Of a stretch of DNA of 51,499 bases, positions 1 to 9,078 are shown piece after piece. The stretch spans positions 1 to 51,499 of the forward strand of contig NZ_JAGPBB010000017.1 of NCBI RefSeq assembly GCF_018063565.1, in the 5' to 3' direction. Made by a program: the position numbers and the translations under genes. The notes under the pieces are model-generated. The model did no database searches. It worked only from the letters and a program-made list of their open reading frames with translations, and was not told where the DNA came from. Numbering within the stretch: the stretch's first letter is position 1; each line of letters starts with the position of its first letter. Origin of the DNA: Rhodoferax sp. GTDB taxonomy: Bacteria > Pseudomonadota > Gammaproteobacteria > Burkholderiales > Burkholderiaceae_C.

Positions 1-1089
1 GAAGGCGCACAGTGGAAGATTGTGCACAGTGGTATTTCGATCCCCTATCCGATGGTTCAAACGGGTGAGGTGTATCCGCTTGAGGGCTTGATGGAACGCA
101 ATCAGGCATTGCAAGCGCTGGTTGCCGAGCGCACGCAGGCACTGCATGCCAGTGAGGCCATGTACCGCACGCTCATTGAGGACACCCGTGATGTACTGTG
201 GCGGACCGATCACCAGTTGGTGCTGACCTACATCAGCCCGGCCGATGAGCGCTTGCGTGGCTTCAAGGCGAGCGAAGTGCTGGGGCACCACGTGTTTGAG
301 ATGTTTTCCGAAGCCGGCGTGGCCCATGTCAAAGCCGTCATGCGTCAAAGCCAGCAAATCCGGGCGGCAGGCCAGACCCGACAGTTCGTGACTTTTGAGG
401 TGCAGCACCGGTGCAAGGACGGTCGCCTGATCTGGGGCGAGGTGCAGTCTCGCCCCGAAATAGGTCCAGAGGGTGACATTGTGGGCTACCACGGCATCAC
501 CCGCGAGATCACCGAGCGCAAGCTGCTGGAAGATCAGGTACGCCAGCTCGCCTTTTTTGACCCACTGACACAGTTGGCCAATCGCCGTCTGCTGGATGAC
601 CGGCTTTGCCAGGTACTGGCAGCAGGCAAGCGCTCGGCCAGCTTCGGTGCGCTGCTATTCCTTGATCTGGACAATTTCAAACCGCTCAATGACCTGCACG
701 GGCATGCCGTCGGCGATTTGCTGCTGGTCGAGGTAGCAGGGCGATTGAAAACCAGCGTGCGGCAAATGGACACGGTGTCGCGTTTTGGCGGCGATGAGTT
801 CGTGGTACTGCTGGCTGAATTGAGCACCGACCCTGCCCAGGCAGCGCAAATGGCACGCACTCTGGCCGAGAAATTTCGCCAAAAGCTGGCCGAGCCCTAT
901 CGGCTGACGATGGTGCATGAGGATGCGGCAACCAGCACGGTCGAACATCACTGTTCAGCCAGCATCGGGCTGGCCGTTTTCAATGGTGCCCAGGCCACGC
1001 AGGATGAGGTCATCAAGGCCGCTGATGCGGCCATGTACCGGGCCAAAGAGGCCGGCCGCAATGCTGTGTGTTTTGCGATGCTGGGTTAA
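1..1089 (+). CDS. Diguanylate cyclase with PAS domain (5' end missing)
   Basis: The reading frame is open to the left edge, so the true start lies outside the window. The first visible residues (WKIVHSGISIPYP) look like the last strand of a SnoaL/NTF2-like domain, which would be an N-terminal sensor. A short coiled linker (QALQALVAERTQAL) leads into a PAS domain, about residues 45-165 counted from the GTG codon at 22. A GGDEF domain follows, with an intact GGDEF motif at residues 256-260 and an RxxD inhibitory site (RQMD, 247-250) five residues before it. It should therefore make cyclic di-GMP and be feedback-inhibited. The signal sensed cannot be told from the sequence. The protein has no membrane segment in the visible part. 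Confidence 0.9.
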   Translation, partial: EGAQWKIVHSGISIPYPMVQTGEVYPLEGLMERNQALQALVAERTQALHASEAMYRTLIEDTRDVLWRTDHQLVLTYISPADERLRGFKASEVLGHHVFEMFSEAGVAHVKAVMRQSQQIRAAGQTRQFVTFEVQHRCKDGRLIWGEVQSRPEIGPEGDIVGYHGITREITERKLLEDQVRQLAFFDPLTQLANRRLLDDRLCQVLAAGKRSASFGALLFLDLDNFKPLNDLHGHAVGDLLLVEVAGRLKTSVRQMDTVSRFGGDEFVVLLAELSTDPAQAAQMARTLAEKFRQKLAEPYRLTMVHEDAATSTVEHHCSASIGLAVFNGAQATQDEVIKAADAAMYRAKEAGRNAVCFAMLG

Positions 1090-1310
1090 GAGTTGCGCAG
1101 CACGGTTGACGCGCCTGGCCGCCAGCCAAAACCGCCAGGGGCCCCAACTGGCTCACCAAGCCGACTTGGTCGCTGCCTTTTTCATCATGACAAGAATCTG
1201 CAAGCTTTGTCACAATGAACTTGATCTCGGCGTTCCTGCGTAAGCCTGTTGGAAACATTGGACTTTACAAACGCCGTGCAAACACCTCGTCTACCCCACC
1301 AGGAAAAAAA

Positions 1311-3050
1311 ATGCCAACCATGAATCTTTCGACCCGACTCAAGCTGGGATTTTTCCTGATCATTTCGACCTTTTTGGTCTTGTCTGCCGTGACGGCCTGG
1401 CGGATCGAGGCGGTCTCCAGCGCAACCCAGCACATGGAAACCGAGACCGAGTTGTTGGAACTGGCCGGTCGCTGGCAAGCCAATGTGCGGCAGAACTCGG
1501 CACGTGCCTTGGCCATTGCCTACAGCGAAGATGCTTCTTTGGCTGCATTCTTCAAGGAATCGGTGGACGCCGTCACCCGTGAAACCACCGATCTGCAAAA
1601 ACGGGTGCTCAGCCTGGTGCACAGTGACTCCAGCAAAAAGGCCGCTGATCAGGTTGGCGTGGTGCGTAGCGCCTGGCTGGTGGTACGCGACGAAATCAAT
1701 GCACTCAAAGCAGCCGGTGACAGCGCCAGCGCCAGGAAGGTCGCGCAGGGCAAGTTTGTCGCGGTGACCGAAGATTACATTCGAGCCACACAGGACTTGC
1801 TGGACGCACAGGTGCAGATTGTTCACGAAACCAACCAGCAGATCGACGCCATGTTCCAGCAGTTGTATCTGGTTGGTGCGGTGCTGTTGCTGCTGTGCAT
1901 CGGCATGGCCCTGTTTGTCAGCATGAGTTTGACGCGCAGCATTTCGCAGGGCATCGAAAGTGCACGCGCCGCTGCCCAGCGCATCGGCGAGGGTGACCTC
2001 AGCGAACCCCTGCCGCAAACCAGGCAGGATGAAATTGGCCGCCTGTTTGCCTCTCTGTCGAGTATGCAAGACAACCTGATCAAGGTGGTGTCCCAGGTTC
2101 GCCAGGGCAGCGAAGGCGTGTCAACCGCCAGTTCAGAAATTGCGCAGGGCAATCAGGATTTGTCGGCACGCACCGAAACCCAAGCCAGCGCACTGGAGCA
2201 GACGGCTGCGAGCATGGAAGAATTGAGCTCTGCGGTCAAACAGAACGCTGACAACGCACGCCAGGCCAGCCAGCTGGCGATCAACGCCAGCAGTGTCGCG
2301 GTGCAGGGCGGTCAGGTGGTGTCGCAGGTGGTGGACACGATGAAAGGCATGAGCGACGCCTCGCGCAAGATTGCAGACATCATTGGCGTCATTGATGGCA
2401 TTGCGTTCCAAACCAATATCCTGGCGCTCAACGCCGCCGTGGAGGCTGCCCGGGCGGGTGAACAGGGTCGTGGTTTTGCCGTGGTCGCCGGCGAAGTGCG
2501 TACCCTGGCCGGGCGCAGTGCCGAGGCGGCCAAAGAGATCAAGACCTTGATCACTGCCAGCGTCCAGCAGGTGGAACAAGGCACGGCACTGGTCGATCAG
2601 GCGGGCCAGACCATGCAGGAGATTGTGACGGCGATCCAGCGCGTGACCGACATCGTGACAGAAATCAGCTCTGCCAGCAACGAGCAGAGTTTGGGCGTCA
2701 GCCAGGTCGGCGAGGCGGTGAGCCAAATGGATCAGGTGACGCAGCAGAACGCGGCTCTGGTGGAGGAGATGGCTGCTGCTGCTGGCAGCCTGAAGGGTCA
2801 GTCGCAGGATCTGGTTCAGACCGTCGCGGTATTCAAACTGGCAGCCAGCGACGCCATGCAGCGACCCGTGCTGGCCACGGCACCCCGACAGCGCCGCGCA
2901 TCGCCGGTCCGTGCCGCGAGCAAACCCATTAAACAGCGCGCCACCGTGTCAAAGCTGGCACCGCCCCGAGCGTCAGCACCCAAAGCGGGCAGTGCGGCGA
3001 CGCTGGCGGCCCCGACGTCCAGCAAGGACGATGACTGGGAAACTTTCTGA
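1311..3050 (+). CDS. Methyl-accepting chemotaxis protein
   Basis: A membrane chemoreceptor of about 579 residues. TM1 lies near residues 8-28, followed by a periplasmic helical region of the four-helix-bundle type and a second membrane segment ([18 protein letters not shown]). A HAMP domain then precedes a cytoplasmic signalling hairpin with the hallmark [19 protein letters not shown]. The C-terminal linker is rich in Ala, Pro and Lys and ends in DDWETF, close to the NWETF pentapeptide that tethers CheR and CheB in enteric receptors. I chose ATG 1311 because AGGA sits just upstream; an in-frame ATG at 1215 would add 32 residues unlike a receptor N-terminus, and ATG 1320 is also possible. No che genes are nearby, so its ligand is unknown. 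Confidence 0.93.
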   Translation: MPTMNLSTRLKLGFFLIISTFLVLSAVTAWRIEAVSSATQHMETETELLELAGRWQANVRQNSARALAIAYSEDASLAAFFKESVDAVTRETTDLQKRVLSLVHSDSSKKAADQVGVVRSAWLVVRDEINALKAAGDSASARKVAQGKFVAVTEDYIRATQDLLDAQVQIVHETNQQIDAMFQQLYLVGAVLLLLCIGMALFVSMSLTRSISQGIESARAAAQRIGEGDLSEPLPQTRQDEIGRLFASLSSMQDNLIKVVSQVRQGSEGVSTASSEIAQGNQDLSARTETQASALEQTAASMEELSSAVKQNADNARQASQLAINASSVAVQGGQVVSQVVDTMKGMSDASRKIADIIGVIDGIAFQTNILALNAAVEAARAGEQGRGFAVVAGEVRTLAGRSAEAAKEIKTLITASVQQVEQGTALVDQAGQTMQEIVTAIQRVTDIVTEISSASNEQSLGVSQVGEAVSQMDQVTQQNAALVEEMAAAAGSLKGQSQDLVQTVAVFKLAASDAMQRPVLATAPRQRRASPVRAASKPIKQRATVSKLAPPRASAPKAGSAATLAAPTSSKDDDWETF

Positions 3051-3207
3051 CTTTTGACTCAAAGAAGTACCATCGCCCGCAGTTCACTTGGGACAGCGTA
3101 GACCATGACTCCCAATGAAATGCCGACGCCTCACTGCGTGCCAATACCAGGAAGCCACCCAGACCCAGCATCGTGAAAAGGTGAGAAGATGGCGGTGTAC
3201 ATGGGGC

Positions 3208-3831
3208 TTACCCGGCCTGGCGCATCGCTTGCGCCATGCCACTTTGCCCACGTGCCTCCAGCGTGTCAGCAGCATTGAGACGATCGCCCTCATCCTTGTT
3301 TTGGCTGAGCTTGATCTTGCCCACCAGCGAGGTGATAGCGATCTCAATTCCCACAATGCTGCGCAGCATCTGGTGGATGTAGTCGGGCTCCGAGTCGCCC
3401 ATCTTCCAGGGCTTGGGTTCAAGCGCCTCGTGCCGTCGGGTCAGACGCGCCACCAGGCTGCGCACAAAGCGCTCGTCGTCATGCACCGTGAGTGTGCCGT
3501 GGGCATGCACCACTTCGTAGTTCCAGGTAGGCACCTGGCGATGTGTCACATGTTTGCTCGGGTACCAGTTGGGTGAGATGTAGGCGTCAGCGCCCCGAAA
3601 CACGACCATCACCGGTGTGCCGGTTGGGCAGCGTTGCCACAGCGTGTTGCCGCGGGCCACGTGGGCGGTCAGCATCCCGTGCGGGCCCGCCGTCGCATCG
3701 AACTCAAACGGAATGTGGTCGGCATCCAGCCCGACCTCACCATGTGTGACCAGCATCCCCAGCGGGTGCTCGCGCATGATGCGTTGCAGTTGTTCAGGTC
3801 GGTTCTCAGAAAAGTGGGCAGGAATGTACAT
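3208..3831 (-). CDS. PaiB-family FMN-binding protein
   Basis: About 207 residues starting MYIPAHF, the typical N-terminus of the PaiB family of flavin-reductase-like split-barrel proteins. Internal landmarks are GMLVTHGEVGLDADHIPFEFD, the SPNWYPSK segment and VPTWNYEVVHAHG, all typical of the family. Bacillus PaiB acts as a negative regulator with PaiA; most homologues are annotated as FMN-binding negative transcriptional regulators, although DNA binding is unproven for many. The longer frame begins at 3888, but its extra 19 residues do not look family-like. The gene is divergent from the MocR-type regulator at 3917, only 85 bases away, so the regulator probably controls it. Confidence 0.88.
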   Translation of the reverse strand: MYIPAHFSENRPEQLQRIMREHPLGMLVTHGEVGLDADHIPFEFDATAGPHGMLTAHVARGNTLWQRCPTGTPVMVVFRGADAYISPNWYPSKHVTHRQVPTWNYEVVHAHGTLTVHDDERFVRSLVARLTRRHEALEPKPWKMGDSEPDYIHQMLRSIVGIEIAITSLVGKIKLSQNKDEGDRLNAADTLEARGQSGMAQAMRQAG

Positions 3832-3916
3832 CGTGGGCCGTTGAATGGAAGTCGAAATCGCTCCAACTGTCGCTTTAAGCCGGCACAATGAGAAGAACCA
3901 GTTTTACACATTTTCC

Positions 3917-5434
3917 ATGGTCCAGTTCAAGCCACCAGCCGATCACCCGCGCGGTGCAACAGGTGCCGGGCGCAGTATCTATGAGCTGCTGCGGTCTCAG
4001 ATGGCAGACGGTACGCGGCCTGCGGACGCACCGGTGCCGTCCACGCGCAGCCTGGCAGCCGAGTTGGGCGTGTCACGAACCACGGTCACCGCGGCTTATG
4101 AGCAGCTCGTCGCCGAGGGTTACCTCGTCACCTCTGCCGGGCGGGTAGCCAGAGTGGCCAAGCCACTGGCAGCAGCCGTGCCCCTGCATTTACCAACCCA
4201 ACGCAACGCCCCATCCGAATCCACCTTGTCTGACTTTGGCTACCGTTTGCAAGCTATGGGCATGCCGGCGCTGCCGCAAACCGAGGCGGTCCGGTTTGAC
4301 TTTCTGTATGGTGCGGTGGCCTATCGGGACTTTCCCACCCTGGCCTGGCGGCGGGCATACAAGACTGAGCTGTTGAGCGTGCAACAACGTCTGTACTACA
4401 CCGCGCCCGAAGGTGATGCATCGCTGCGGGTCGCACTCCAGGCTTATTTGCGCCGTGCCCGGGGTTTGATCTGCGATGCAGAGCAAATTCTGGTGGTACA
4501 TGGTTCGCAGCAGGCTATCGACCTGTGCGCGCGACTGCTGCTGAATGCCGATGATGCCTTTGTTTTTGAAGACCCGGGTTACTTGATGGCACGACGCTGC
4601 TTCGAGGCCACGGGTGCCACGTGTCTGGCCGCGCCTGTCGATGCGCAGGGCCTGGACACCAGCAGACTGCCCCAGGACAAAAACACGCGCCTGGTCTACG
4701 TGACACCCTCCCATCAGTTCCCCTTGGGGGGCGTGCTGCCGATTACCCGACGCCAGGCCCTGCTGCAATGGGCGCGACGACAAAACGCCTGGGTCGTCGA
4801 GGACGACTATGACGGTGAATTTCGTTATGGACAGCGCCCGATCGATGCGCTGCAATCGATTGATGGCGAGGGTCGCGTGATCTATATCGGTACTTTCTCC
4901 AAGGCCATGTCGCCGCAACTGCGCCTGGGGTATCTGGTGTTACCACCCGAACTGGTGCCAGTTTTCCGCCAGGCCAAGCGGCTGACTGACCGGCATGCGC
5001 CCGTGATGGAGCAGCGCGTGCTGGCGTCCTTGATCGAAAGCGGCAGCTATGAACGCCATGTAAGGCGCATGCGCCGCGAAAACGAGCGCCGCCGAGCGGC
5101 CCTGCTGGATGCCGTTGGACGCTATCTTCCAAAAGACGCACAGGTCGGCGGCACAGCCGCTGGCCTGCATGTGGTGTTGTGGTTGCCGTTCCTGAGTTTC
5201 AAGGATGAAACGACTTTGGTGGCTGCTGCACGTCAAGCGGGGGTGGGCATCTACCCGGTTTCGACCCTATTTGCCAAAGACGCACCAGCAGTTCAGCCCC
5301 GACCGGCAGGCTTCATCTTGGGATATGCCAGCCTCACGGTTGCACAAATTCAGCAAGGACTCCAGATCGTAGGGGACCTGGTTGCTCACTGGCAAGGGCG
5401 ATTCATGCCAGCCATAGCGCCCGGAAGTCGTTGA
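3917..5434 (+). CDS. MocR/PdxR-type GntR-family regulator with aminotransferase domain
   Basis: About 505 residues. An N-terminal GntR winged helix (STRSLAAELGVSRTTVTAAYEQLVAEGYL) is joined to a fold-type I aminotransferase-like domain with the PLP-lysine region TFSKAMSPQLRLGYLVLP. Members of this family sense PLP or amino-compound adducts and regulate an adjacent divergent gene. ATG 3917 gives a normal MocR N-terminus (MVQFKPP); an in-frame ATG at 3845 would add 24 unlikely residues. The neighbouring divergent gene encodes a PaiB-like protein, the likely target. Its 3' end overlaps the convergent glycerate kinase gene by 32 bases. Confidence 0.9.
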   Translation: MVQFKPPADHPRGATGAGRSIYELLRSQMADGTRPADAPVPSTRSLAAELGVSRTTVTAAYEQLVAEGYLVTSAGRVARVAKPLAAAVPLHLPTQRNAPSESTLSDFGYRLQAMGMPALPQTEAVRFDFLYGAVAYRDFPTLAWRRAYKTELLSVQQRLYYTAPEGDASLRVALQAYLRRARGLICDAEQILVVHGSQQAIDLCARLLLNADDAFVFEDPGYLMARRCFEATGATCLAAPVDAQGLDTSRLPQDKNTRLVYVTPSHQFPLGGVLPITRRQALLQWARRQNAWVVEDDYDGEFRYGQRPIDALQSIDGEGRVIYIGTFSKAMSPQLRLGYLVLPPELVPVFRQAKRLTDRHAPVMEQRVLASLIESGSYERHVRRMRRENERRRAALLDAVGRYLPKDAQVGGTAAGLHVVLWLPFLSFKDETTLVAAARQAGVGIYPVSTLFAKDAPAVQPRPAGFILGYASLTVAQIQQGLQIVGDLVAHWQGRFMPAIAPGSR

Positions 5435-6695
5435 CATTGGTCAGTGTCGGGCCGGTGATGACCGAGTCGCCCAGCTGTTGAAAAAACGTATGCGCGTCGT
5501 TGTTGTCCAGATAGCTGCGCGGGTTCATACCTTGTGCCCAGGCCCGGGCAAGCGTATCCGGGGTGAGGATGGCACCGGCAATTTCTTCAGCGCCGTCCAC
5601 GCCATCGGTGTCACCCGCCAGCGCGTAAACACCGGGCGTTCCCGCCAGCGCCACGCCCAGCGCCAGCAAGAATTCCACATTGCGGCCACCTCGGCCCTTG
5701 CCGCGAATCGTCACGGTGGTTTCGCCGCCGCTGAGCAGCACACACGGCCGCTGAAACGGCTGGCCGTGCAGCAGCACCTGACGCGCCATGCCACCAAGCA
5801 CCTTGGCCACGTCGCGAGACTCGCCCTCCAGGCTGTCGCCCAGAATGTAGGGCGTGAGCCCAGCCGCCTGGGCGACTTTGGCGGCCGCTTCCAATGCCAT
5901 TTGCGGTGCGGTGACGATGCGCACCGTGCTGGTTTGCAGCCGTGCATCGTCGGGTTTGACGGTTTCACCTGAGCCGTTGTGCAGCAGGCTGAGGGCAGCG
6001 GGTGGCAGGGCAATCTGATATCGCAGGCAAATAGCCAGCGCATCGGTACAACGGGTTGAATCGCCCACCGTGGGGCCAGAGGCGATGTCCATAGGCGAGT
6101 CGCCTGGTACGTCCGAGATCAGCAGCGTGTGCAGCCGGGCCGGATAGCACGCTGCGGCCAAGCGACCGCCCTTGATACCCGACAAATGTCGGCGCACGCA
6201 GTTCATCTCGGAAATCGTAGCACCTGACGCAAGCAAAGCGGCGTTAACCGCCTGTTTGTCTTGCAAAGTCAGACCCGCACCAGGCTCCACCAGCAAGGAT
6301 GAGCCACCGCCCGAGATCAGCGCCACCACCAGGTCGTCAGCGCTCAGTCCGGCAACCAGTTCGCGGATGCGCCGCGCTGCCTGCAACCCGGCAGCATCGG
6401 GCACCGGGTGTGCGGCCTGGATGATCTCAATATGCTGGCACGGCACCTCATAACCATAGCGCGTGACCACCAGGCCCTCCAGTGGACTGTTGTCGCGTGC
6501 CGTCCATAAATCTTCAAAAGCGCGCGCCATCGCGGCCGATGCCTTGCCCGCGCCGATGACGAGGGTGCGACCTTTGGGCGGCGCGGGCAGGTGAGCGCCC
6601 AGGCACAGCGCGGGCTGTGCCGCCGCCACGGCGGCATCAAACATCTGGCGCAGCAGGACGGGCGGGGTGGCAGAGGCGATATCGGGTAGAGCCAT
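5403..6695 (-). CDS. ttuD: Glycerate 2-kinase (MOFRL/GckA-TtuD family)
   Basis: About 430 residues of the class that phosphorylates D-glycerate to 2-phosphoglycerate in the glycerate pathway of glyoxylate and tartronate semialdehyde metabolism. Landmarks are GRTLVIGAGKAS near the start, ALISGGGSSLL, the NxVRRHLSxIKGGRLA stretch, and the C-terminal MOFRL half with LLSGGETTVT and GRGGRNVEFLLALG. ATG 6695 has AGGAG upstream; the frame extends to 6743 without a better start. In related bacteria the gene commonly follows gcl-hyi-glxR. Here only a decayed glxR tail lies upstream, so the operon appears reduced and the kinase stands alone. Confidence 0.93.
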   Translation of the reverse strand: MALPDIASATPPVLLRQMFDAAVAAAQPALCLGAHLPAPPKGRTLVIGAGKASAAMARAFEDLWTARDNSPLEGLVVTRYGYEVPCQHIEIIQAAHPVPDAAGLQAARRIRELVAGLSADDLVVALISGGGSSLLVEPGAGLTLQDKQAVNAALLASGATISEMNCVRRHLSGIKGGRLAAACYPARLHTLLISDVPGDSPMDIASGPTVGDSTRCTDALAICLRYQIALPPAALSLLHNGSGETVKPDDARLQTSTVRIVTAPQMALEAAAKVAQAAGLTPYILGDSLEGESRDVAKVLGGMARQVLLHGQPFQRPCVLLSGGETTVTIRGKGRGGRNVEFLLALGVALAGTPGVYALAGDTDGVDGAEEIAGAILTPDTLARAWAQGMNPRSYLDNNDAHTFFQQLGDSVITGPTLTNVNDFRALWLA

Positions 6696-6810
6696 GCGAC
6701 GCTCCTGGAAAAAGTCAAGATTATCCGCAGCGTCGCGAAGCAACAGGACAAATCGACTTTAACCTTTTTGCTTATTACGCTGAGAGCTATCGAATCGATT
6801 CCAAACCGGG

Positions 6811-7030
6811 TCAAACGCTGGCCACTTCATGGTGACCCATCAGCTCCAGTGCCTTCACCAGCGCCGAATGGTCCAGATCGGCCATGCCGTTGGAGGCGCA
6901 CACCTGCATCAACTGGGCGGCACCGGCGTTCTGCGGCAGCGCCAGGTCCAGGTCTTTCTGGTGCAGCCTGATGCGAAGACCGGGGTCAAAGTCGCGTTTG
7001 ATCATGCGTTCACCGTGCACTGTTGAACAT
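6811..7030 (-). pseudogene. Remnant of tartronate semialdehyde reductase (glxR) C-terminus
   Basis: The minus strand encodes VHGERMIKRDFDPG, then LHQKDLDLAL and ASNGMADLDHSALVKALELMGHHEV before a stop. This matches the C-terminal helical domain of 2-hydroxy-3-oxopropionate reductases. The segment between LDLAL and PQNAGAAQLMQ appears shortened relative to the family, where a further dozen or so residues are expected. No N-terminal Rossmann domain is present upstream in any frame. It lies directly upstream of glycerate kinase, the usual glxR position, so I read it as decay of a former glxR-ttuD operon. Confidence 0.7.
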
Positions 7031-7165
7031 GATCGGCCGCCAACGGATATGCAACGGGTGGGCCAGCCAGCCGGCCAGCGCCACGGCGCTCTCGCCCATG
7101 AAGCCGAGCAAGGCTTGGGTCTGCGCAAATGCCGCGTTCGTACGGGTGCCAACACTCGCCAACAT
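7010..7165 (-). pseudogene. Short fragment, possibly from an MlaE-type ABC permease
   Basis: A 51-codon frame contains LLGFMGESAVALAGWLAHPLH followed by IRWRPIMFN. This faintly resembles the stretch that opens the permease domain of MlaE-family lipid transporters. It stops at 7010 and overlaps the glxR remnant in another frame. It has no following membrane segments, so it cannot encode a working permease. The family match is from memory and weak. It may be another scrap of a rearranged locus. Confidence 0.25.
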
Positions 7166-7201
7166 GGTGGTTCTACTGTTGGTAGCCACTGGCTCGCCCT
7201 T

Positions 7202-7276
7202 TCAAGGTCATGAGGTCAGAAAACATCGAAGCGCTATTGCGTTGCGCTCGACAGCGTTCTGACTCTGACCTTGATC
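7202..7276. repeat. Long imperfect inverted repeat (about 75 bases)
   Basis: The outer arms are TCAAGGTCATGAGGTCAGAA (7202-7221) and TTCTGACTCTGACCTTGATC (7257-7276), which pair with a 2-base bulge. Inside them TCGAAGCGC and GCGCTCGA pair again around a 9-base loop. The whole element can fold into one extended hairpin on either strand. It sits in gene debris between the glxR remnant and the decarboxylase operon. No T-tract follows, so it is not a standard terminator. From 7277 to 7449 I see no gene or clear signal. Confidence 0.55.
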
Positions 7277-7449
7277 AGATGCCTTGTCGGTGTGTCAGCC
7301 AACATATCGTGGCCGTCAACAAGCGCCGGCCAGAGAACTGCTTCCAGCCAAGTGCCAGGCCGGCGCGACGTTGGTTTTGATCAAAAGCGCAACGTCAGGC
7401 GCCTGTCACCCAGTCAACGTGACGCAAATGCCAGTTACATGCGTCGACT

Positions 7450-8577
7450 TCAGCCGCCGGCGCCCATCAGGGCCAGCAGCACGCCGCCCGCCACCACACT
7501 GGCCACCTGACCTGCGGCATTGGCACCCATCGCATGCATCAGCAGGAAATTCTCGAAGTCTTCTTCATGGGCCACCCGCTGGACCACACGTGCCGCCATC
7601 GGAAAGGCGCTGATACCAGCGGCACCGATCATCGGGTTCACCTTGCCACCACTGAGCCAGTTGAGCACCTTGGCAAACATCACGCCGGCCGCTGCATCAA
7701 CGGCAAAAGCAATGATGCCCAGAATCAGAATGGCCAGGGTGCTGGTCTTGAGAAACTCGGAGCCGACCATGGTTGACCCGATTGCCAGGCCCAGAAACAG
7801 TGTCACTGCATTGGCAATTTCACCCGCCGACGCCTTGGTCAGCCGCTCCACGGCACCGGATTCCTTCATCAGGTTACCCAGCATCAGCATGCCAATCAGC
7901 GGCGTGGCAAACGGAACCAGGGTGCCCACCAGCACCGTCACCACCACCGGGAACATGATGCGGGTACGCCGGCTGATCTTGCGCTGGCTGTAAGGCATGC
8001 GGATCTGGCGCTCTTTCTGCGAGGTGAGCAGGCGGATGATGGGCGGCAGAATAATCGGTACCAACGACATGTAACTGTAGGCGGCCACCGTGATTGGCCC
8101 CAGCATGTGCGGCGCCAAAATGCCACTCACATAAATGGAGGTTGGTCCATCAATGGCGCCAATGATGCCGATGGATGCAGCCTCAGGCGGTGTAAAGCCA
8201 AGCAGCAAGGCAAAAATCAGGGTCATGAAAATACCGAACTGGCCTGCTGCCCCGAGTAGCACCAGACGCGGGTTCTCCAGCAAAGGACCAAAGTCGGTCA
8301 GTGCACCAATGCCGACAAAAATCAGCAACGGGAACATCTCGTTGGTAATGCCCATGTTGTAGAGCACCTTCAGCATGCCGTCTTCTGCGATCAACGGTGA
8401 CAGCGGCAGATTGGCCAGCATGCAACCCGCCGCAATGGGCAGCAGCAATAGCGGCTCGTAATCCTTGGCGATGGCCAGATACATCAGCACGAAAGATACG
8501 CAGATCATCACCACCGACTGCCAGGTGACATTGTTCACGCCTTTTAGCAACAGCCCGAGCGTTTCTTGGTCGATCAT
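7450..8577 (-). CDS. Na+-translocating decarboxylase beta subunit (OadB/MmdB family)
   Basis: A hydrophobic protein of about 375 residues with many membrane segments. It belongs to the beta subunit family that decarboxylates carboxybiotin and pumps Na+ outward. The family signature DGPTSIYVSG, holding the conserved Asp of the ion path, is present, as are GIGALTDFGPLLENP and the C-terminal HAMGANAAGQVASVVAGG. It is the last gene of a four-gene operon. ATG 8577 follows the biotin-carrier stop by three bases; GTG 8580 is also possible, and AGGAG lies upstream of both. It needs the alpha, gamma and biotin subunits encoded just upstream. Confidence 0.93.
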   Translation of the reverse strand: MIDQETLGLLLKGVNNVTWQSVVMICVSFVLMYLAIAKDYEPLLLLPIAAGCMLANLPLSPLIAEDGMLKVLYNMGITNEMFPLLIFVGIGALTDFGPLLENPRLVLLGAAGQFGIFMTLIFALLLGFTPPEAASIGIIGAIDGPTSIYVSGILAPHMLGPITVAAYSYMSLVPIILPPIIRLLTSQKERQIRMPYSQRKISRRTRIMFPVVVTVLVGTLVPFATPLIGMLMLGNLMKESGAVERLTKASAGEIANAVTLFLGLAIGSTMVGSEFLKTSTLAILILGIIAFAVDAAAGVMFAKVLNWLSGGKVNPMIGAAGISAFPMAARVVQRVAHEEDFENFLLMHAMGANAAGQVASVVAGGVLLALMGAGG

Positions 8578-8580
8578 CAC

Positions 8581-9078
8581 TTAGCTCTCCTGAAACCGGA
8601 CGATCGCGTCACCATGGTCAATATTCTGACCCGCCGCGACGCAGACCTCGGCGACTGTTCCGGCACGCGGCGAGCCGATCACGTTGTGCATTTTCATCGC
8701 GTCCAGAATGGCGACCTGCTGCCCACGCTCAATCTGATCACCGACTTTGACGCTGATCTCCAGAATGACACCGGGCATCGGCGCCGTCACGGCACCCTTG
8801 CCGCCCGAGCCGCCACCGGGCTTTCGCGCAACTGGTGACGCTGCCGCCGTGGATGCGGGCTCCTTGCGGACCTTTGCCACATTGCTGGATGCTATGGTGC
8901 GCTGTTCCGCTGCGGGCTGCAAACCTGGGGTGATGACCGCCTCGGACAGATTCTCATCACTTGACAGATTCACCTCATAAGAGTCGTCACCCACCACCAC
9001 TTCAAAACGATCGATGGAGAGTTCCTGCACATCGATGACAAAGTTTCGGCCACTGATATCCAATGTATAGCGTCGCAT
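8581..9078 (-). CDS. Biotin carrier subunit of acyl-CoA decarboxylase
   Basis: About 165 residues. A family-typical N-terminal part (MRRYTLDISGRNFVIDVQEL) is followed by a Pro/Ala/Gly-rich linker (GGGSGGKG) and a C-terminal biotinyl domain. The biotinylation site is DAMKM with the acceptor at Lys129. The first residue of this motif is Asp instead of the commoner Glu. ATG 9078 has GAGAGGAAA upstream; it shares its A with the TAA stop of the gamma-subunit gene (TAATG), which suggests translational coupling. It carries the carboxyl group from the alpha subunit to the membrane beta subunit. Confidence 0.93.
   Translation of the reverse strand: MRRYTLDISGRNFVIDVQELSIDRFEVVVGDDSYEVNLSSDENLSEAVITPGLQPAAEQRTIASSNVAKVRKEPASTAAASPVARKPGGGSGGKGAVTAPMPGVILEISVKVGDQIERGQQVAILDAMKMHNVIGSPRAGTVAEVCVAAGQNIDHGDAIVRFQES

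Noticed and set aside
1090-1310. Sigma28-type promoter before the chemoreceptor
   Set aside because: No match to the TAAA and GCCGATAA boxes at proper spacing.
3051-3207. A minus-strand frame with a PEP-CTERM-like stretch (PPSSHLFTMLGLGGFLVLAR)
   Set aside because: The frame runs on past the Arg for many residues without a stop and has no upstream protein, so it is not a real sorting signal.
7202-7276. Integron attC site
   Set aside because: Size and pairing fit loosely, but no core GTTRRRY/RYYYAAC pair was found and no integrase gene is near.
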